In this document: positions 15,576 to 24,404 of the stretch, one piece after another
How positions within the stretch are numbered: the first letter of the stretch is position 1
How the letters are laid out: the number at the start of each line of letters is the position of its first letter
NCBI RefSeq assembly: GCF_900119075.1
Contig: NZ_FPIP01000007.1
Coordinates: forward strand, 124,001-188,000
DNA: 64,000 nt
Direction of reading: 5' to 3'
Origin: Ruminococcus flavefaciens
GTDB taxonomy: Bacteria; Bacillota; Clostridia; Oscillospirales; Ruminococcaceae
Position numbers and translations under genes: made by a program
Notes under the pieces: generated by a model
Seen by the model: only the letters and a program-made list of their open reading frames with translations
What the model was told of the DNA's origin: nothing
The model's database searches: none

Positions 15576-15957
15576 ATACAGTTAATTCTATCTGATTTCC
15601 TTCAATGCCGACGATACAGCTTTCGTAGTAGCCGTCGCCTGTGGTTCGCGGACCGCTGAGAACTTCGTATCCGTCAGCTTTCAGCCGCGCTGTCAGCTCA
15701 TCGACCTTTTCCTTGCTGCCGAGACTGAATGCGATGTGGATATATCCCGTCCTTGCCACAGCATTTTCGCAGCTTTCAAGCTGCGGACGAGTCATTATCT
15801 CCAGTCTTGCTCCGTCGTCGAAGCTGAGAAAATATGAGCGGAAATCCGTAGTTTTATTATGGTAGCCGCTGTTTGATGAAGCTCCCAGATACTTTACGAA
15901 AAAGTCCCTTGCGGCTTCAAGGTCGCGGACGTAAATTGCAACGTGTTCTATCTTCAT
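15574..15957 (-). CDS. VOC-family (glyoxalase/bleomycin resistance-like) protein
   Basis: 127 residues, the usual size of a single-chain VOC protein built from two beta-alpha-beta-beta-beta units. Visible features are IEHVAIYVRDLEAARDFFVKYL at the start, YIHIAFSLGSKEKVDELTARLK in the middle and YESCIVGIEGNQIELTV at the end. H5, H71-region and the terminal E are candidate metal ligands, as in metal-dependent VOC enzymes. It begins 2 bases after the ANTAR gene stop, so it is the last gene of the glnA operon. Substrate unknown. Confidence 0.85.
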   Translation of the reverse strand: MKIEHVAIYVRDLEAARDFFVKYLGASSNSGYHNKTTDFRSYFLSFDDGARLEIMTRPQLESCENAVARTGYIHIAFSLGSKEKVDELTARLKADGYEVLSGPRTTGDGYYESCIVGIEGNQIELTV

Positions 15958-15959
15958 AG

Positions 15960-16529
15960 CTATTCGTACTGGGCAAGGATACGCTGAGCGACTTCAAGCC
16001 GCGTCTGGCGGTTGTTCATTGCCTGTTTTTCAATGTATTTGTGAGCCTGTGGTTCGGTGAATTTAAGGTATTTCATAAGAGTGGTCTTGGCACGGTTGAT
16101 AGTTCTCATTTCCTCAATACGGCTGAGTATATCCGCGCTTTCTTTTTTTACGCCTGCCATACGGGCACGGGCGGAAAGCACCAGCCTGATAGTACGCTGC
16201 AATATCTCACGGGTATAAGGTCTGGCAATGACGTTCACGCCGCTGTCGGAGACTCTGTCTGCTATCTCGTCCGCAACGTCGCCGCCGCAGATGAGTATAA
16301 TTCCTGCCGATGTGGTCTCGGCTATCATTTCCGCAAGCTCCTGTCCGAATTCGTCAGGCAGGGGCGTATTTATTATTACCAGATCGGGCTCGCTCTCGTT
16401 TTTCACAAGCCGCCGTGCTTCACTTCCGCTGACAGCTACAGCTATCCTGCCGCAGCCCTCTATGCGCAGGAGCTGCTCGGCAAGCTCCGATATTTCCTGC
16501 CTTGCTGATACTATAAGCGCTCTGTCCAT
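15960..16529 (-). CDS. ANTAR-domain response regulator (RNA-binding antiterminator)
   Basis: 189 residues. The N-terminal 120 residues fold like a receiver domain (ALIVSARQEIS..., DLVIINTPLPDEFGQELAEM, VIARPYTREIL), but the acidic pocket near the start is absent (SARQ in place of the usual DD), so phosphorylation is doubtful. The C-terminal part (about 135-185) is an ANTAR domain, with the conserved NRAKTTLMKYLKFTEPQAHKYI and the final helix. ANTAR proteins bind paired hexanucleotide-loop hairpins in nascent mRNA to prevent termination, often in nitrogen-metabolism operons. It lies 8 bases downstream of glnA, which supports a role in nitrogen control. No clear double-hexaloop target was found in this window. 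Confidence 0.88.
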   Translation of the reverse strand: MDRALIVSARQEISELAEQLLRIEGCGRIAVAVSGSEARRLVKNESEPDLVIINTPLPDEFGQELAEMIAETTSAGIILICGGDVADEIADRVSDSGVNVIARPYTREILQRTIRLVLSARARMAGVKKESADILSRIEEMRTINRAKTTLMKYLKFTEPQAHKYIEKQAMNNRQTRLEVAQRILAQYE

Positions 16530-16537
16530 TGCTTACC

Positions 16538-17833
16538 TCACACGAATTTGAAATATGACTCTTCCTCAAATTTATCCTTGTCGGGAGCTGCGGCATAATC
16601 CCTTATCTGCCTGTCCAGCTGAGCAAAAATGCTGCTTCTTATCTCAGGGGAGAGTGTGCGCTTTACGAAGTCGCTGCCCTTTGCGATAGCGGCAGCTTCT
16701 TCGAGAGAGGAGGGCAGCTTCTGGAAAAGGTCGCTTTCCTCTCCGCTATGCATAGCGCTTTCAAAGAGAGCGCAGTCCTTTGACTGTATACCCTCGATAC
16801 CTGCGGCAAGAATGAGCTTGAATGTAATGTACGGATTGCAGCAGGCGTCTGCGGAGCGCAGCTCGATTCGGGGTGTTATACCCACGGGCTTAGGTACGCG
16901 GATAAGCTGTGCGCAGTTTTCAGACGACCAGTTTATATACTTGGGTGCAAATCCGATTCCGAAGCGCTTGTAGGAATTAGTGGTGCTGTTGAGAAATGCG
17001 GTTATCTCTCTCATTCTGCCGAGTATGCCCGAGATGAAGCACCTGCCCTCAAAAGGCATAGCGTCGATATCGTTGCCGATGATGTTCTCGCCGCCCTTTT
17101 TGATACTTATGGAAATGCTGATAGCGCTTCCGTGCTCGTCGGGGAGAGGCTTGGGCATGAACGAAGCAAAAAGACCGTTCTGTGCGGCAATGGACTTAAC
17201 TACGGTCTTGTAGTGTACCATATTGTCAGCCGCTGTGATAGGCTCACTTTCGCGGAACTCTATCTCGTTCTGCGCAGGACCGTGCTTATGACATGAGCTT
17301 TTAGGGCTCATGCCCATTTCCTCCAGTGAGAGACAAATCTCACGTCTTGCGTTCTCGCACTTGTCAAGGGGAGCAACGTCAAGGTAGCCGCCCTTGTCGT
17401 GAGGTATTTTTGTCGGCTCGCCGCGCTCGTCCAGTTCAAAGAGGTAGAACTCGCACTTTGTGCCCATTTCGCAGGAATACCCGTCCAGACGGAGCTGATT
17501 GATGTAGTTGGTCAGCTCAGTACGCATATCGCCTACGTAGTCGCTTCCGTCGGTGTTTTTCAGCGAGCAGAAGAAGCGGACAACGCGTCCCGACTTAGGT
17601 CTCCACGGGAGAACGGAAAGAGTGGAGATATCGGGCACAAGGAGCAGGTCCGAGCAGCCCTCGGCGATACATGAAGCGTCAAAGGGGATACCGTATTCAA
17701 ATGCTCTCGGCAGCTCGTTGGGCATGATAGCCACGTTTTTGAGATTGCCGAACATATCGCAGAAAGTAAGTCTTATAAATTTTACGTCGTTCTCTTCAAC
17801 GAATTTCAGTATCTCTTTAGGAGAAAAGCTCAT
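16538..17833 (-). CDS. glnA: Glutamine synthetase, type I
   Basis: 431 residues, close to the 444 of the Bacillus GSI-alpha class. It condenses ammonia and glutamate using ATP. Visible motifs are DMFGNLKNV and FDASCIAEGCSDLLLVPD in the N-terminal beta-grasp, KCEFYLFELDERG, the ATP/metal motif KHGPAQNEIEFRESE, KPLPDEHGSAISISISI, NSTTNSYKRFGIGFAPKY, the R-rich RIELRSADACCNPYITFKLILAAG, and the C-terminal stretch. The start is the ATG with TTGGAGGTC upstream; the in-frame extension runs into a repeat. There is no adenylylation-site Tyr block, as expected for Gram-positives. It is followed 8 bases later by an ANTAR regulator. The upstream 280 bases hold only GC-rich repeats, so its control site is not obvious. 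Confidence 0.95.
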   Translation of the reverse strand: MSFSPKEILKFVEENDVKFIRLTFCDMFGNLKNVAIMPNELPRAFEYGIPFDASCIAEGCSDLLLVPDISTLSVLPWRPKSGRVVRFFCSLKNTDGSDYVGDMRTELTNYINQLRLDGYSCEMGTKCEFYLFELDERGEPTKIPHDKGGYLDVAPLDKCENARREICLSLEEMGMSPKSSCHKHGPAQNEIEFRESEPITAADNMVHYKTVVKSIAAQNGLFASFMPKPLPDEHGSAISISISIKKGGENIIGNDIDAMPFEGRCFISGILGRMREITAFLNSTTNSYKRFGIGFAPKYINWSSENCAQLIRVPKPVGITPRIELRSADACCNPYITFKLILAAGIEGIQSKDCALFESAMHSGEESDLFQKLPSSLEEAAAIAKGSDFVKRTLSPEIRSSIFAQLDRQIRDYAAAPDKDKFEEESYFKFV

Positions 17834-17855
17834 TGAAAGACCTCCAATTAAAATT

Positions 17856-18052
17856 TGTAGGGGACGGCGTCCTCGACGTCCCACCAGCCCTTAGCCTTTA
17901 GCCGTTAGCTATTAGAACTAAGAGCTAAGAACTAAGAACTATTGTAAGGGCGAGTTCCGCTCGCCCGTGTTTAACGCTGCAAATTAAGAAGAATCAATTG
18001 TAGGGGACGGCGTACTCGGCGTCCCGTTAGTAGGGGCGGATATTATCCGCCC
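17856..18052. repeat. Cluster of GC-rich palindromic and TTAG-type repeats upstream of glnA
   Basis: This 200-base stretch fills the gap between glnA and the GNAT gene. It holds two copies of a TGTAGGGGACGGCG...CGTCCC unit (17856-17882 and 17999-18025), a GGGCGAG/CTCGCCC hairpin (17948-17966), a GGGCGGAT/ATCCGCCC hairpin (18032-18051), and a run of 7-8-base units related to CTTAGCC and AACTAAG. Related units recur near 23140-23255 and 40318-40378. No coding frame. It appears to be insertion of dispersed non-coding repeats. Confidence 0.7.
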
Positions 18053-18110
18053 GATTTAAAAAATAATTGTAATACCGCACAAAAACTTTCCGAGGTATAT
18101 ATGAAAGGCT

Positions 18111-18674
18111 TTATTTTTTATCCTCATATTCTTCTCTGAGTATGGAGAAGTAGTGCCTTCCCACGTATTCGCCGTTCATAAAGAAATAGTCACGCAGAGT
18201 ACCCTCATACGTAAAGCCGCATTTCTCTATAACACGCCTTGAAGGCTTGTTGATAGTCTTGGTGCATATCTGGACCTTGTGCAGATTTATCCTGTCGAAG
18301 CCGAATGCGATAACAGCCTTTGTAGCTTCGGTAGCATATCCTCTGCACTGGAACTCAGCGCCGATACAGTATTCTATCTCAGCAAAATGGTTCTTGCTGT
18401 CCACAAGGAAATATGCTATCTGACCTATGCACTCGCCCGATGCTTTTTCAATTACAGCCCAGCGGTAATAGTCAGGTCTTTCGTATGAGCCGATGTATTT
18501 GTCCAGCAGCTCTTTAACTTCTTCTTTTGTGGAATATACAGGCTCTGAATACATGGACTGAATTTTCTCGTCGGCTATCCAGTTCCTCAGCATTGAATCA
18601 TCATCTGAGTATTCAAATTTTCTGAGAATGAGCCTGTCTGTTGTAATAGTATCTGTACCGTTATGAGTAAGCAT
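18111..18674 (-). CDS. GNAT-family N-acetyltransferase (RimJ/RimL-like)
   Basis: 187 residues from the second ATG, which has GGAG 7 bases upstream; the ATG 12 bases earlier has no ribosome site. The fold signatures are TDRLILRKFEYSDDD at the start, WAVIEKASGECIGQIAYF (beta4), the acetyl-CoA loop QCRGYATEATKAVIAFGFD, and NKPSRRVIEKCGFTYEGTLRDYF near the end. The family acetylates ribosomal protein N-termini, amino acids or small amines using acetyl-CoA; the acceptor here is unknown. It lies downstream of ychF on the same strand, with a small hairpin (18702-18722) between, so separate transcription is possible. Confidence 0.88.
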   Translation of the reverse strand: MLTHNGTDTITTDRLILRKFEYSDDDSMLRNWIADEKIQSMYSEPVYSTKEEVKELLDKYIGSYERPDYYRWAVIEKASGECIGQIAYFLVDSKNHFAEIEYCIGAEFQCRGYATEATKAVIAFGFDRINLHKVQICTKTINKPSRRVIEKCGFTYEGTLRDYFFMNGEYVGRHYFSILREEYEDKK

Positions 18675-18745
18675 TTTTTTCTCCATTCGATATGATATTT
18701 AGTGCGGATATTATCCGTACTAAAACTGATCACTAATAACTCAAA

Positions 18746-19840
18746 TCACACATTGAAGCGGAACAGAACTATATCTCCGTCCTGCATAACGTATTCCTTG
18801 CCCTCAAGGCGTACAAGTCCTTTTTCCTTAGCGGCAGCCATGCTTCCGCAAGCCATAAGGTCGTCGTAGGAGATTACCTCCGCACGGATAAAGCCCTTTT
18901 CAAAGTCGGTGTGTATCTTGCCTGCTGCCTGCGGAGCCTTAGTGCCCTTGGTGATAGTCCATGCGCGGACCTCCTGCTTTCCAGCGGTGAGGTAGGAGAT
19001 AAGACCGAGGAGAGAATAGCCCTCCTTGATGATACGGTTGAGACCTGATACCTCAAGACCCAGCTCGCTGAGGAACATAGCCTTGTCCTCGTCGCCCATG
19101 TCGGAGATCTCAGCCTCTATCTGTGCGCAGATAGGCAGTACAGCGGAGTGCTCCTCTGCTGCGAGAGCGCAGACAGCCTTGTAATTCTCGTTTGTCTCGA
19201 TATTGTTAGTGAAGTCGTCCTCGCTGAGGTTGGCCGCATAGATAACGGGCTTTGCGGACAGCAGGGGAGTTGACTTGATAAGCTCGCGCTCCTCGTCTGT
19301 GAAATCGAAGCCTCTTGCGGACTTGCCGTTTTCAAGGTGAGCCTTTAATCTTTCAAGGAACTCAGCCTCTGCAAGGTACTTCTTGTCGCCCTTTGCAGCC
19401 TTTTTAGCGCGGTCGATACGTCTTTCAACCATTTCGATATCGGAGAAGATGAGCTCCAAGTTGATAGTTTCGATATCGCGGAGAGGATTGATGCTGCCGT
19501 CAACGTGAATGATATTAGGATCCTCGAAGCAACGAACAACGTGAACGATAGCGTCCACCTCGCGGATATCCGCAAGGAACTTGTTTCCCAGTCCCTCGCC
19601 CTTTGAAGCGCCCTTTACCAGACCTGCTATATCAACGAATTCAAGAGTAGCAGGAGTGAACTTATCGGGCTCGTACATCTCAGCAAGCTTGTCCAGTCTT
19701 TCATCGGGAACTGATACAATGCCTACGTTCTTCTCGATAGTACAGAATGGGTAGTTCGCAGATTCAGCACCTGCGTTTGTGAGTGCGTTAAAAAGTGTGC
19801 TTTTGCCTACATTAGGCAAACCAACCATACCAAGTTTCAT
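18746..19840 (-). CDS. ychF: Redox-regulated ATPase YchF (Obg-like)
   Basis: 364 residues, full length. G1 is GLPNVGKST (7-15). The G3 motif is DIAGLVKGASKGEGLGNKFL, and the specificity motif lies around YAANLSEDDF, where the usual NKxD is altered, in line with YchF preferring ATP. A helical coiled-coil insertion (about 125-200) and the C-terminal TGS domain (FTITKGTKAPQAAGKIHTDFEKGFIRAEV) complete it. It binds ribosomes and influences translation and the oxidative stress response. Start: ATG after GAAAGGTAAG. The long hairpin element lies directly upstream. Confidence 0.96.
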   Translation of the reverse strand: MKLGMVGLPNVGKSTLFNALTNAGAESANYPFCTIEKNVGIVSVPDERLDKLAEMYEPDKFTPATLEFVDIAGLVKGASKGEGLGNKFLADIREVDAIVHVVRCFEDPNIIHVDGSINPLRDIETINLELIFSDIEMVERRIDRAKKAAKGDKKYLAEAEFLERLKAHLENGKSARGFDFTDEERELIKSTPLLSAKPVIYAANLSEDDFTNNIETNENYKAVCALAAEEHSAVLPICAQIEAEISDMGDEDKAMFLSELGLEVSGLNRIIKEGYSLLGLISYLTAGKQEVRAWTITKGTKAPQAAGKIHTDFEKGFIRAEVISYDDLMACGSMAAAKEKGLVRLEGKEYVMQDGDIVLFRFNV

Positions 19841-19865
19841 ATTTGATTCTTACCTTTCTTATCAT

Positions 19866-20229
19866 ATGTTTCCCCACCTTTACCGTGATATCTGCATAGA
19901 AACTTGTGCTTACTCATCGGGGGAACCCTTTCTGAGGAAAGGTTCCTCTGACGGAGGCGCGCCCCTCTGTCACTGCGTGACATCTCCCCGCACTGCGGGG
20001 AGTCACATCCGAACCCCTTTCCAAAGACTTTTATCTGGTTTTTTTCTGATAGGGCGCATTTATTAATATAAAAAATTCTATATTTTTGTAAGCGCCCTAT
20101 CCGAAAAAAACAAAAATGAAAGTTTTCGGGAGAGAGTTTGAGAGAAGCCCCTTTTTCAAAAGGGGTTCTCTCAATAATAAGCGTAAATTCCATGCATATA
20201 CCACGATATAGGCGGGGAAGATTAAACAT
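19866..20229. repeat. Long hairpin (MITE-like) element, copy A
   Basis: The outer arms (CCCCACC at 19872 and GGCGGGG at 20211) are about 30 bases long and roughly 80 percent complementary, and continue imperfectly inward to GGAACC/GGTTCTC. The middle holds a GC palindrome (CCCCGCACTGCGGGG) and an inner repeat ATAGGGCGC/GCGCCCTAT flanked by T and A runs. The body is nearly identical to copy B at 51054-51420. It fills the gap between ychF and the EAL/beta-helix gene. No coding frame is credible. Confidence 0.75.
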
Positions 20230-22967
20230 TAAGTGCTTGCGTAAGTTATTCTCTTGTTATTTACAAGTGAGCTTACGGTGGAGTTCTGTATCTGGACATC
20301 GCCGCTGCTTGTGCCGATATCCTTAGGATTGCCTGCGTTGACAGTCATGGACACCTTAGAATCGATGATAGTGAGGTTTCCTGAGCCCAAAGCGTCACCG
20401 ATGCCTGTTACCTCATCGCCCTCGGAGTCAATGGTTATCTCTGCATTTTTTATCTTAGTGTTAACGCTGCCCTTCATAGCACCAATACAGGAGTGCTTGC
20501 CCGAGCGCATTTTCATATTGATAGTACCCTGCTTGATGTAGATACTGCCCTCGCCCTCTTCGAGGACACCGATACCAACTGCCTGAGCGCCTGTACAGGA
20601 CATTGTTATATCCGCACCTGAGCTTATGGTAGAGATACCCTTGCAGCTGCCGATACCTGTTACCTTGATACCAGATATAGTGATATCAAGCTTGCAGTTC
20701 TCGCCGATCTCGATATTGGCGTCGCCGTTGAAGCTGCCGACAGCAAGTCCGTTGTGAGAGTACATGAATATCTTTATATTTCCCGAACGCAGGTCGATGT
20801 CGGAGTCGTCATCGTTATGACCGCCGCCGATACACATTGAATCTATGCTGTTGGAGATGATCTCCAGATTGCCGCTGAAATCAACGATGATATCGCCGTA
20901 GCCGTGGTCGTAATCGTTGCCGATACCGATACCCTCAGAAGCGTAGCAGTCTATAGTGAGGTCGCCCTTGCCGCCGAGAACGAACTGTGAGCCCATAGGC
21001 ACATAGATACCCGAGTAGCTAAGCTTGTTGCTCTTGACAACGTTGAGTTCAAGGCGGGCATACTCGCCAACAGAGATAGTAGGCTTGCTGTTGCCGCTTA
21101 TCATATTGACATTTTTCAGCGTCAGCTCGCAGCTGTGATTGTCCATAATGGAGATGTTCATCTTCACAGGCTTGTCGGGATCGCCGACAATAGTGAGCTT
21201 GCTCTGATAAATGTGGATATCAGTGTATTTTTCCAGCGCCAGCTTAAGGAGGTCGAGCTCCGTATCATTCTGGGCTGCGTATATCTTCTTGACGCCGTCG
21301 GGACGTGTTTCAAGATTGGTCTTGATTATCTCGTCCTTGATATCCGCAGATATGCTGTTGAGAAGCAGGGGCTTCGGCTTTGAAGTGTAATAGCCCTGTA
21401 CAAGGTCAACGCCGAGACGGATAACGGTTTTCAGTTCCTGAACGGTCTCAACGCCCTCGGCAAGGGATTTCAGCTGATTTTCGTGACAGAACTCGATTAC
21501 AGACGTTACCAGCTGCTGCTTTTTCAGGTCGTTCTGGATATCGCTTATGAGCGAGCGGTCTATCTTTATGTAATCGGGAGAATAATGCAGCAGGTTTGAC
21601 GAATTGGAATAGCCTGTGCCGTAATCGTCGATAGCAAGGGTAGTGTGTGCAAAGCCGCAGCGCTTCTTTAATGTCTCGATGCTCTCTGCCGTAGCCGCAG
21701 ATTCCTCCACGATTTCAATAACCGTCTTTTCAAGGAGCTCGCCATAGGTCAGGTACAGCTCGTTGAAGTCCTCATCGGAAAGGAGATTGTTTGAGAGACA
21801 GTTTATAAACAGCTTGCGGTTCTCGAATACCTGCTGATTGTCGCTGAGAAGCTTCATAACGTTGAAGAATGTCAGCTTCTCGATAGCGTAAAGGTCGTTC
21901 TGTGCCGCAGCTATTTTAAGTATCTGATTCGGCGTCATCTTGATATCGCCGATAGTTCGCATAAGAGCCTCATAGCCTACTATCTCGCCCTTCTGAGTCT
22001 CAACGATAGGCTGGAGATGATAGGTAAGGAGATTCTCCTGCACGATACGGGAGAATGTCTGTGCGTTGCGGTATGAGTCCTTTTCGTGGACGTAATTCTC
22101 CTCGGAGAACCAGTTGATAACTGCGCGTTTTGAGGCCTTAGCCTCAAAAAGAGCGAATTCCGAGTAGTTCACCAGCATATTGAAGTCAGAGGCTTCCTCG
22201 GGATATGAAGCACAGCCGATAGACAGGCTTATCCTGCTCTTGTCGGAGATGTCGATTATCTCGCCGAAATCATCGGTGAGAATGCAGTTCTGCACAGCTT
22301 CGTCCATGCTGTTGAGGATATTGTAAATGCTCATCTTGTCGCTGTCGCGGAAGAAAACGCATATCTCATAGTTTGACTTTGAGCCGATTATGAGAGTATC
22401 GCTGGCAAAGCCCTTCAGCGCTTCGGCTACCGATGTTATGCAGTTGTTGGTGTTGTCAACAGTGAGATAGGAGCCCAGCTTGTCTATGCCGTTTATGTAG
22501 ATAGTGGCAAGGCAGCCGTGCTGAACATCGGGGAGTATCTGCTTTATCTTCTGTGAGAACGAGGGGAATGAGGGCAGTCTTGTGATAGGATCGTACTCCA
22601 CAAAAGCCTTCTTGTCGCTGAGCTCTGTCATCTGGCGCGTAAAGTCCTGAATGAAGCCCAGCCATTCATCGCTGCTCTCATAGATGTTCATTTTTATAAA
22701 ACGAGTTGTATTCCCGTCAGTAAACTTGTAAATGTGCTTTTGTCCCTCTACAGGGCATTTTGATATCTTTTCGAGAAGATTGAAGAACTCGAATTCGTTT
22801 ATCTTTTCACTCGGGCAGCCGAGCATATGACAGGCGGCTGAATCCAGATAAGCAGCCTTGTCCTTTGCAATATATGTAAATGCACCAATATTGCCGACAA
22901 ACTGCTGGAATACCTGCCAATCATGGCTTAACACGGGCGGAGTCTGGCTAAAATCAAATATACTCAT
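20229..22967 (-). CDS. PAS-like/degenerate GGDEF/EAL protein fused to a C-terminal beta-helix domain
   Basis: About 912 residues, with no signal peptide or membrane segment. The ATG is chosen because AAGGAG lies 7 bases upstream; a GTG 6 bases earlier overlaps that site. Residues about 15-115 look PAS-like. A GGDEF domain (about 120-290) has lost its active-site motif (SKSNYEI stands in its place), so it cannot be a cyclase. The EAL domain (about 305-545) keeps YEALMR (E333-L335), NCLSNN, EIVEES, IDDYGTGYSN, YIKIDRS and SLAEGVE, so c-di-GMP phosphodiesterase activity is plausible. From about 600 to 905 there is a repetitive beta-solenoid (GIGIGND, CIGGG, GLAVGS, VTGIGS, AVGIGV, CIGAM, VTGIGD), similar in style to carbohydrate-binding DUF4353 domains. 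The fusion is unusual for a cytoplasmic signalling protein. Confidence 0.85.
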   Translation of the reverse strand: MSIFDFSQTPPVLSHDWQVFQQFVGNIGAFTYIAKDKAAYLDSAACHMLGCPSEKINEFEFFNLLEKISKCPVEGQKHIYKFTDGNTTRFIKMNIYESSDEWLGFIQDFTRQMTELSDKKAFVEYDPITRLPSFPSFSQKIKQILPDVQHGCLATIYINGIDKLGSYLTVDNTNNCITSVAEALKGFASDTLIIGSKSNYEICVFFRDSDKMSIYNILNSMDEAVQNCILTDDFGEIIDISDKSRISLSIGCASYPEEASDFNMLVNYSEFALFEAKASKRAVINWFSEENYVHEKDSYRNAQTFSRIVQENLLTYHLQPIVETQKGEIVGYEALMRTIGDIKMTPNQILKIAAAQNDLYAIEKLTFFNVMKLLSDNQQVFENRKLFINCLSNNLLSDEDFNELYLTYGELLEKTVIEIVEESAATAESIETLKKRCGFAHTTLAIDDYGTGYSNSSNLLHYSPDYIKIDRSLISDIQNDLKKQQLVTSVIEFCHENQLKSLAEGVETVQELKTVIRLGVDLVQGYYTSKPKPLLLNSISADIKDEIIKTNLETRPDGVKKIYAAQNDTELDLLKLALEKYTDIHIYQSKLTIVGDPDKPVKMNISIMDNHSCELTLKNVNMISGNSKPTISVGEYARLELNVVKSNKLSYSGIYVPMGSQFVLGGKGDLTIDCYASEGIGIGNDYDHGYGDIIVDFSGNLEIISNSIDSMCIGGGHNDDDSDIDLRSGNIKIFMYSHNGLAVGSFNGDANIEIGENCKLDITISGIKVTGIGSCKGISTISSGADITMSCTGAQAVGIGVLEEGEGSIYIKQGTINMKMRSGKHSCIGAMKGSVNTKIKNAEITIDSEGDEVTGIGDALGSGNLTIIDSKVSMTVNAGNPKDIGTSSGDVQIQNSTVSSLVNNKRITYAST

Positions 22968-23068
22968 ACTCACTCCTTTTTGCCTGCGGATAAGGTGATT
23001 TTCCGCGGCGCTGCCTGACTTCTGACGGTGAACAGGCGACCGTGATAACGTACATTCTATACATATTC

Positions 23069-23097
23069 ATTATACCACATTGTTTCGGAAATAGCAA
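23069..23097 (-). promoter_or_regulatory. Promoter of the EAL/beta-helix gene
   Basis: On the minus strand TTGCTA, 17 bases and TATAAT, about 100 bases before the start. The sequence around the -35 box (GTATTGCTATTTC) is repeated at the DAHP synthase promoter. Confidence 0.65.
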
Positions 23098-23140
23098 TAC
23101 TCGTACCCAAAACTATAATGTAAATTTTTTGCGGTCAGAA

Positions 23141-23255
23141 GCCATTAGTCCTTAGCCCTTAGCCTTTAGCTTGTAGGGGGCGATGCCCACATCGCTCCGT
23201 GTGACTTTATATTAATAAACGGGCTGATGTGGGCATCAGCCCCTACAACACTCTC
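23141..23255. repeat. Dispersed GC-rich and TTAG-type repeat
   Basis: A run of short CCTTAGCC-like units leads into TGTAGGGGGCGATGCCCACATC, of which the half GATGTGGGCATC recurs inverted after an AT-rich centre and ends in CCCCTACAA. It resembles the repeats before glnA and after metK. The stretch between the EAL gene promoter and the rpoD terminator holds nothing else. Confidence 0.65.
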
Positions 23256-23266
23256 AGCTCTAAACT

Positions 23267-23293
23267 GAAAAAGCCGCCATTTCTGGCGGCTTT
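23267..23293 (-). terminator. Terminator of the dgt-dnaG-rpoD operon
   Basis: AAAGCCGCCA pairs with TGGCGGCTTT; read on the minus strand the hairpin ends in a run of five T residues. It lies 20 bases after the rpoD stop. Confidence 0.88.
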
Positions 23294-23312
23294 GGAAATA
23301 CTGATATATGTA

Positions 23313-24392
23313 TCAGTCAAGGAAGTCCTTGACCTTTTTGCTTCTGCTGGGGTGACGGAGCTTTCTAAGTGCCTTTGCCTCTATCTGGCGGATACGCTCA
23401 CGGGTTACGTCGAAGCGCTGTCCTACCTCTTCAAGAGTACGTGACTTGCCGTCCTCGAGACCGAAACGGAGCTTCAGTACCTTTGCCTCACGGTCTGTAA
23501 GTGTAGCGAGGACTTCGTTGAGCTGCTCCTTGAGGAGAGTATGTGAAGCTGCCTCAGCAGGTGCAGGAGCGTCATCGTCGGGGATAAAGTCACCGAGGTG
23601 GCTGTCCTCCTCCTCACCGATAGGAGTTTCAAGGGATACAGGATCCTGAGCCACACGCATTATTTCACGTACCTTGTCCACAGGCATATTGAGCTTGTCT
23701 GCTATCTCCTCGGGGCTTGGATCGTGGCCGTTCTCGTGGAGAAGCTGGCTGGATACCTTCTTTACCTTGGTGATAGTCTCTACCATATGAACAGGGATAC
23801 GGATAGTTCTTGCCTGATCTGCGATAGCACGGGTTATAGCCTGTCTTATCCACCATGTAGCGTATGTGGAGAACTTGAAGCCCTTGGTGTAGTCGAACTT
23901 TTCAACAGCCTTTATAAGACCGAGGTTGCCCTCCTGAATGAGGTCGAGGAACTGCATACCTCTGCCGACGTACTTCTTGGCGATAGATACAACGAGACGG
24001 AGGTTAGCCTCGGAAAGTCTCTTTTTCGCGTAGGGATCGCCCTTAGCCATTCTCTGGGCAAGCTCGATCTCCTCCTCAGTTGTAAGAAGCGGAACTCGTC
24101 CTATTTCCTTGAGGTATATCTTTACAGGATCGTCGATAGCGATGCCCTCTGTTGAGAGCGCCATTTCCAGGTCGTCTGTCAGTGTGGAATCCAGACCTAT
24201 TTTAAGGTCGGCGTCAAGGTTCATATCCTCGACAATCTCGATATTGAGGTTTTCACAGTTGTCATAGAAGGTATTTATCTGGTCAACGTCAAAGTCAAGC
24301 TCCTCCAGTGCGTCGGTAATTTCCTTTGTAGTGAGCTTTCCGTTGGTTTTGCCCTGTTCCATTAAGGCTTCGATGGTATTTTTCTTTTCCAT
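23313..24392 (-). CDS. rpoD: Primary RNA polymerase sigma factor (sigma-A/RpoD)
   Basis: 359 residues. Region 1.2 is [25 protein letters not shown]; region 2 contains the -10 recognition block [21 protein letters not shown]; region 3 starts [17 protein letters not shown]; region 4.2 with the -35 helix-turn-helix is [33 protein letters not shown]. The acidic N-terminal region is short, as in Bacillus SigA. The start is ATG with AGGAGGATAT upstream, 12 bases after the dnaG stop. It forms the classic macromolecular synthesis operon with dnaG. It accounts for the TTGACA/TATAAT promoters seen throughout the window. Confidence 0.97.
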   Translation of the reverse strand: MEKKNTIEALMEQGKTNGKLTTKEITDALEELDFDVDQINTFYDNCENLNIEIVEDMNLDADLKIGLDSTLTDDLEMALSTEGIAIDDPVKIYLKEIGRVPLLTTEEEIELAQRMAKGDPYAKKRLSEANLRLVVSIAKKYVGRGMQFLDLIQEGNLGLIKAVEKFDYTKGFKFSTYATWWIRQAITRAIADQARTIRIPVHMVETITKVKKVSSQLLHENGHDPSPEEIADKLNMPVDKVREIMRVAQDPVSLETPIGEEEDSHLGDFIPDDDAPAPAEAASHTLLKEQLNEVLATLTDREAKVLKLRFGLEDGKSRTLEEVGQRFDVTRERIRQIEAKALRKLRHPSRSKKVKDFLD

Positions 24393-24404
24393 TTTTATAT
24401 CCTC

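Noticed and set aside
19866-20229. Hairpin element as an insertion sequence encoding a protein
   Set aside because: Under 370 bases, no transposase-like frame, and frames through it are palindrome translations.
23598-24155. Plus-strand 185-residue frame antisense to rpoD
   Set aside because: It is a shadow of the highly conserved rpoD gene; composition and lack of a ribosome site argue against it.
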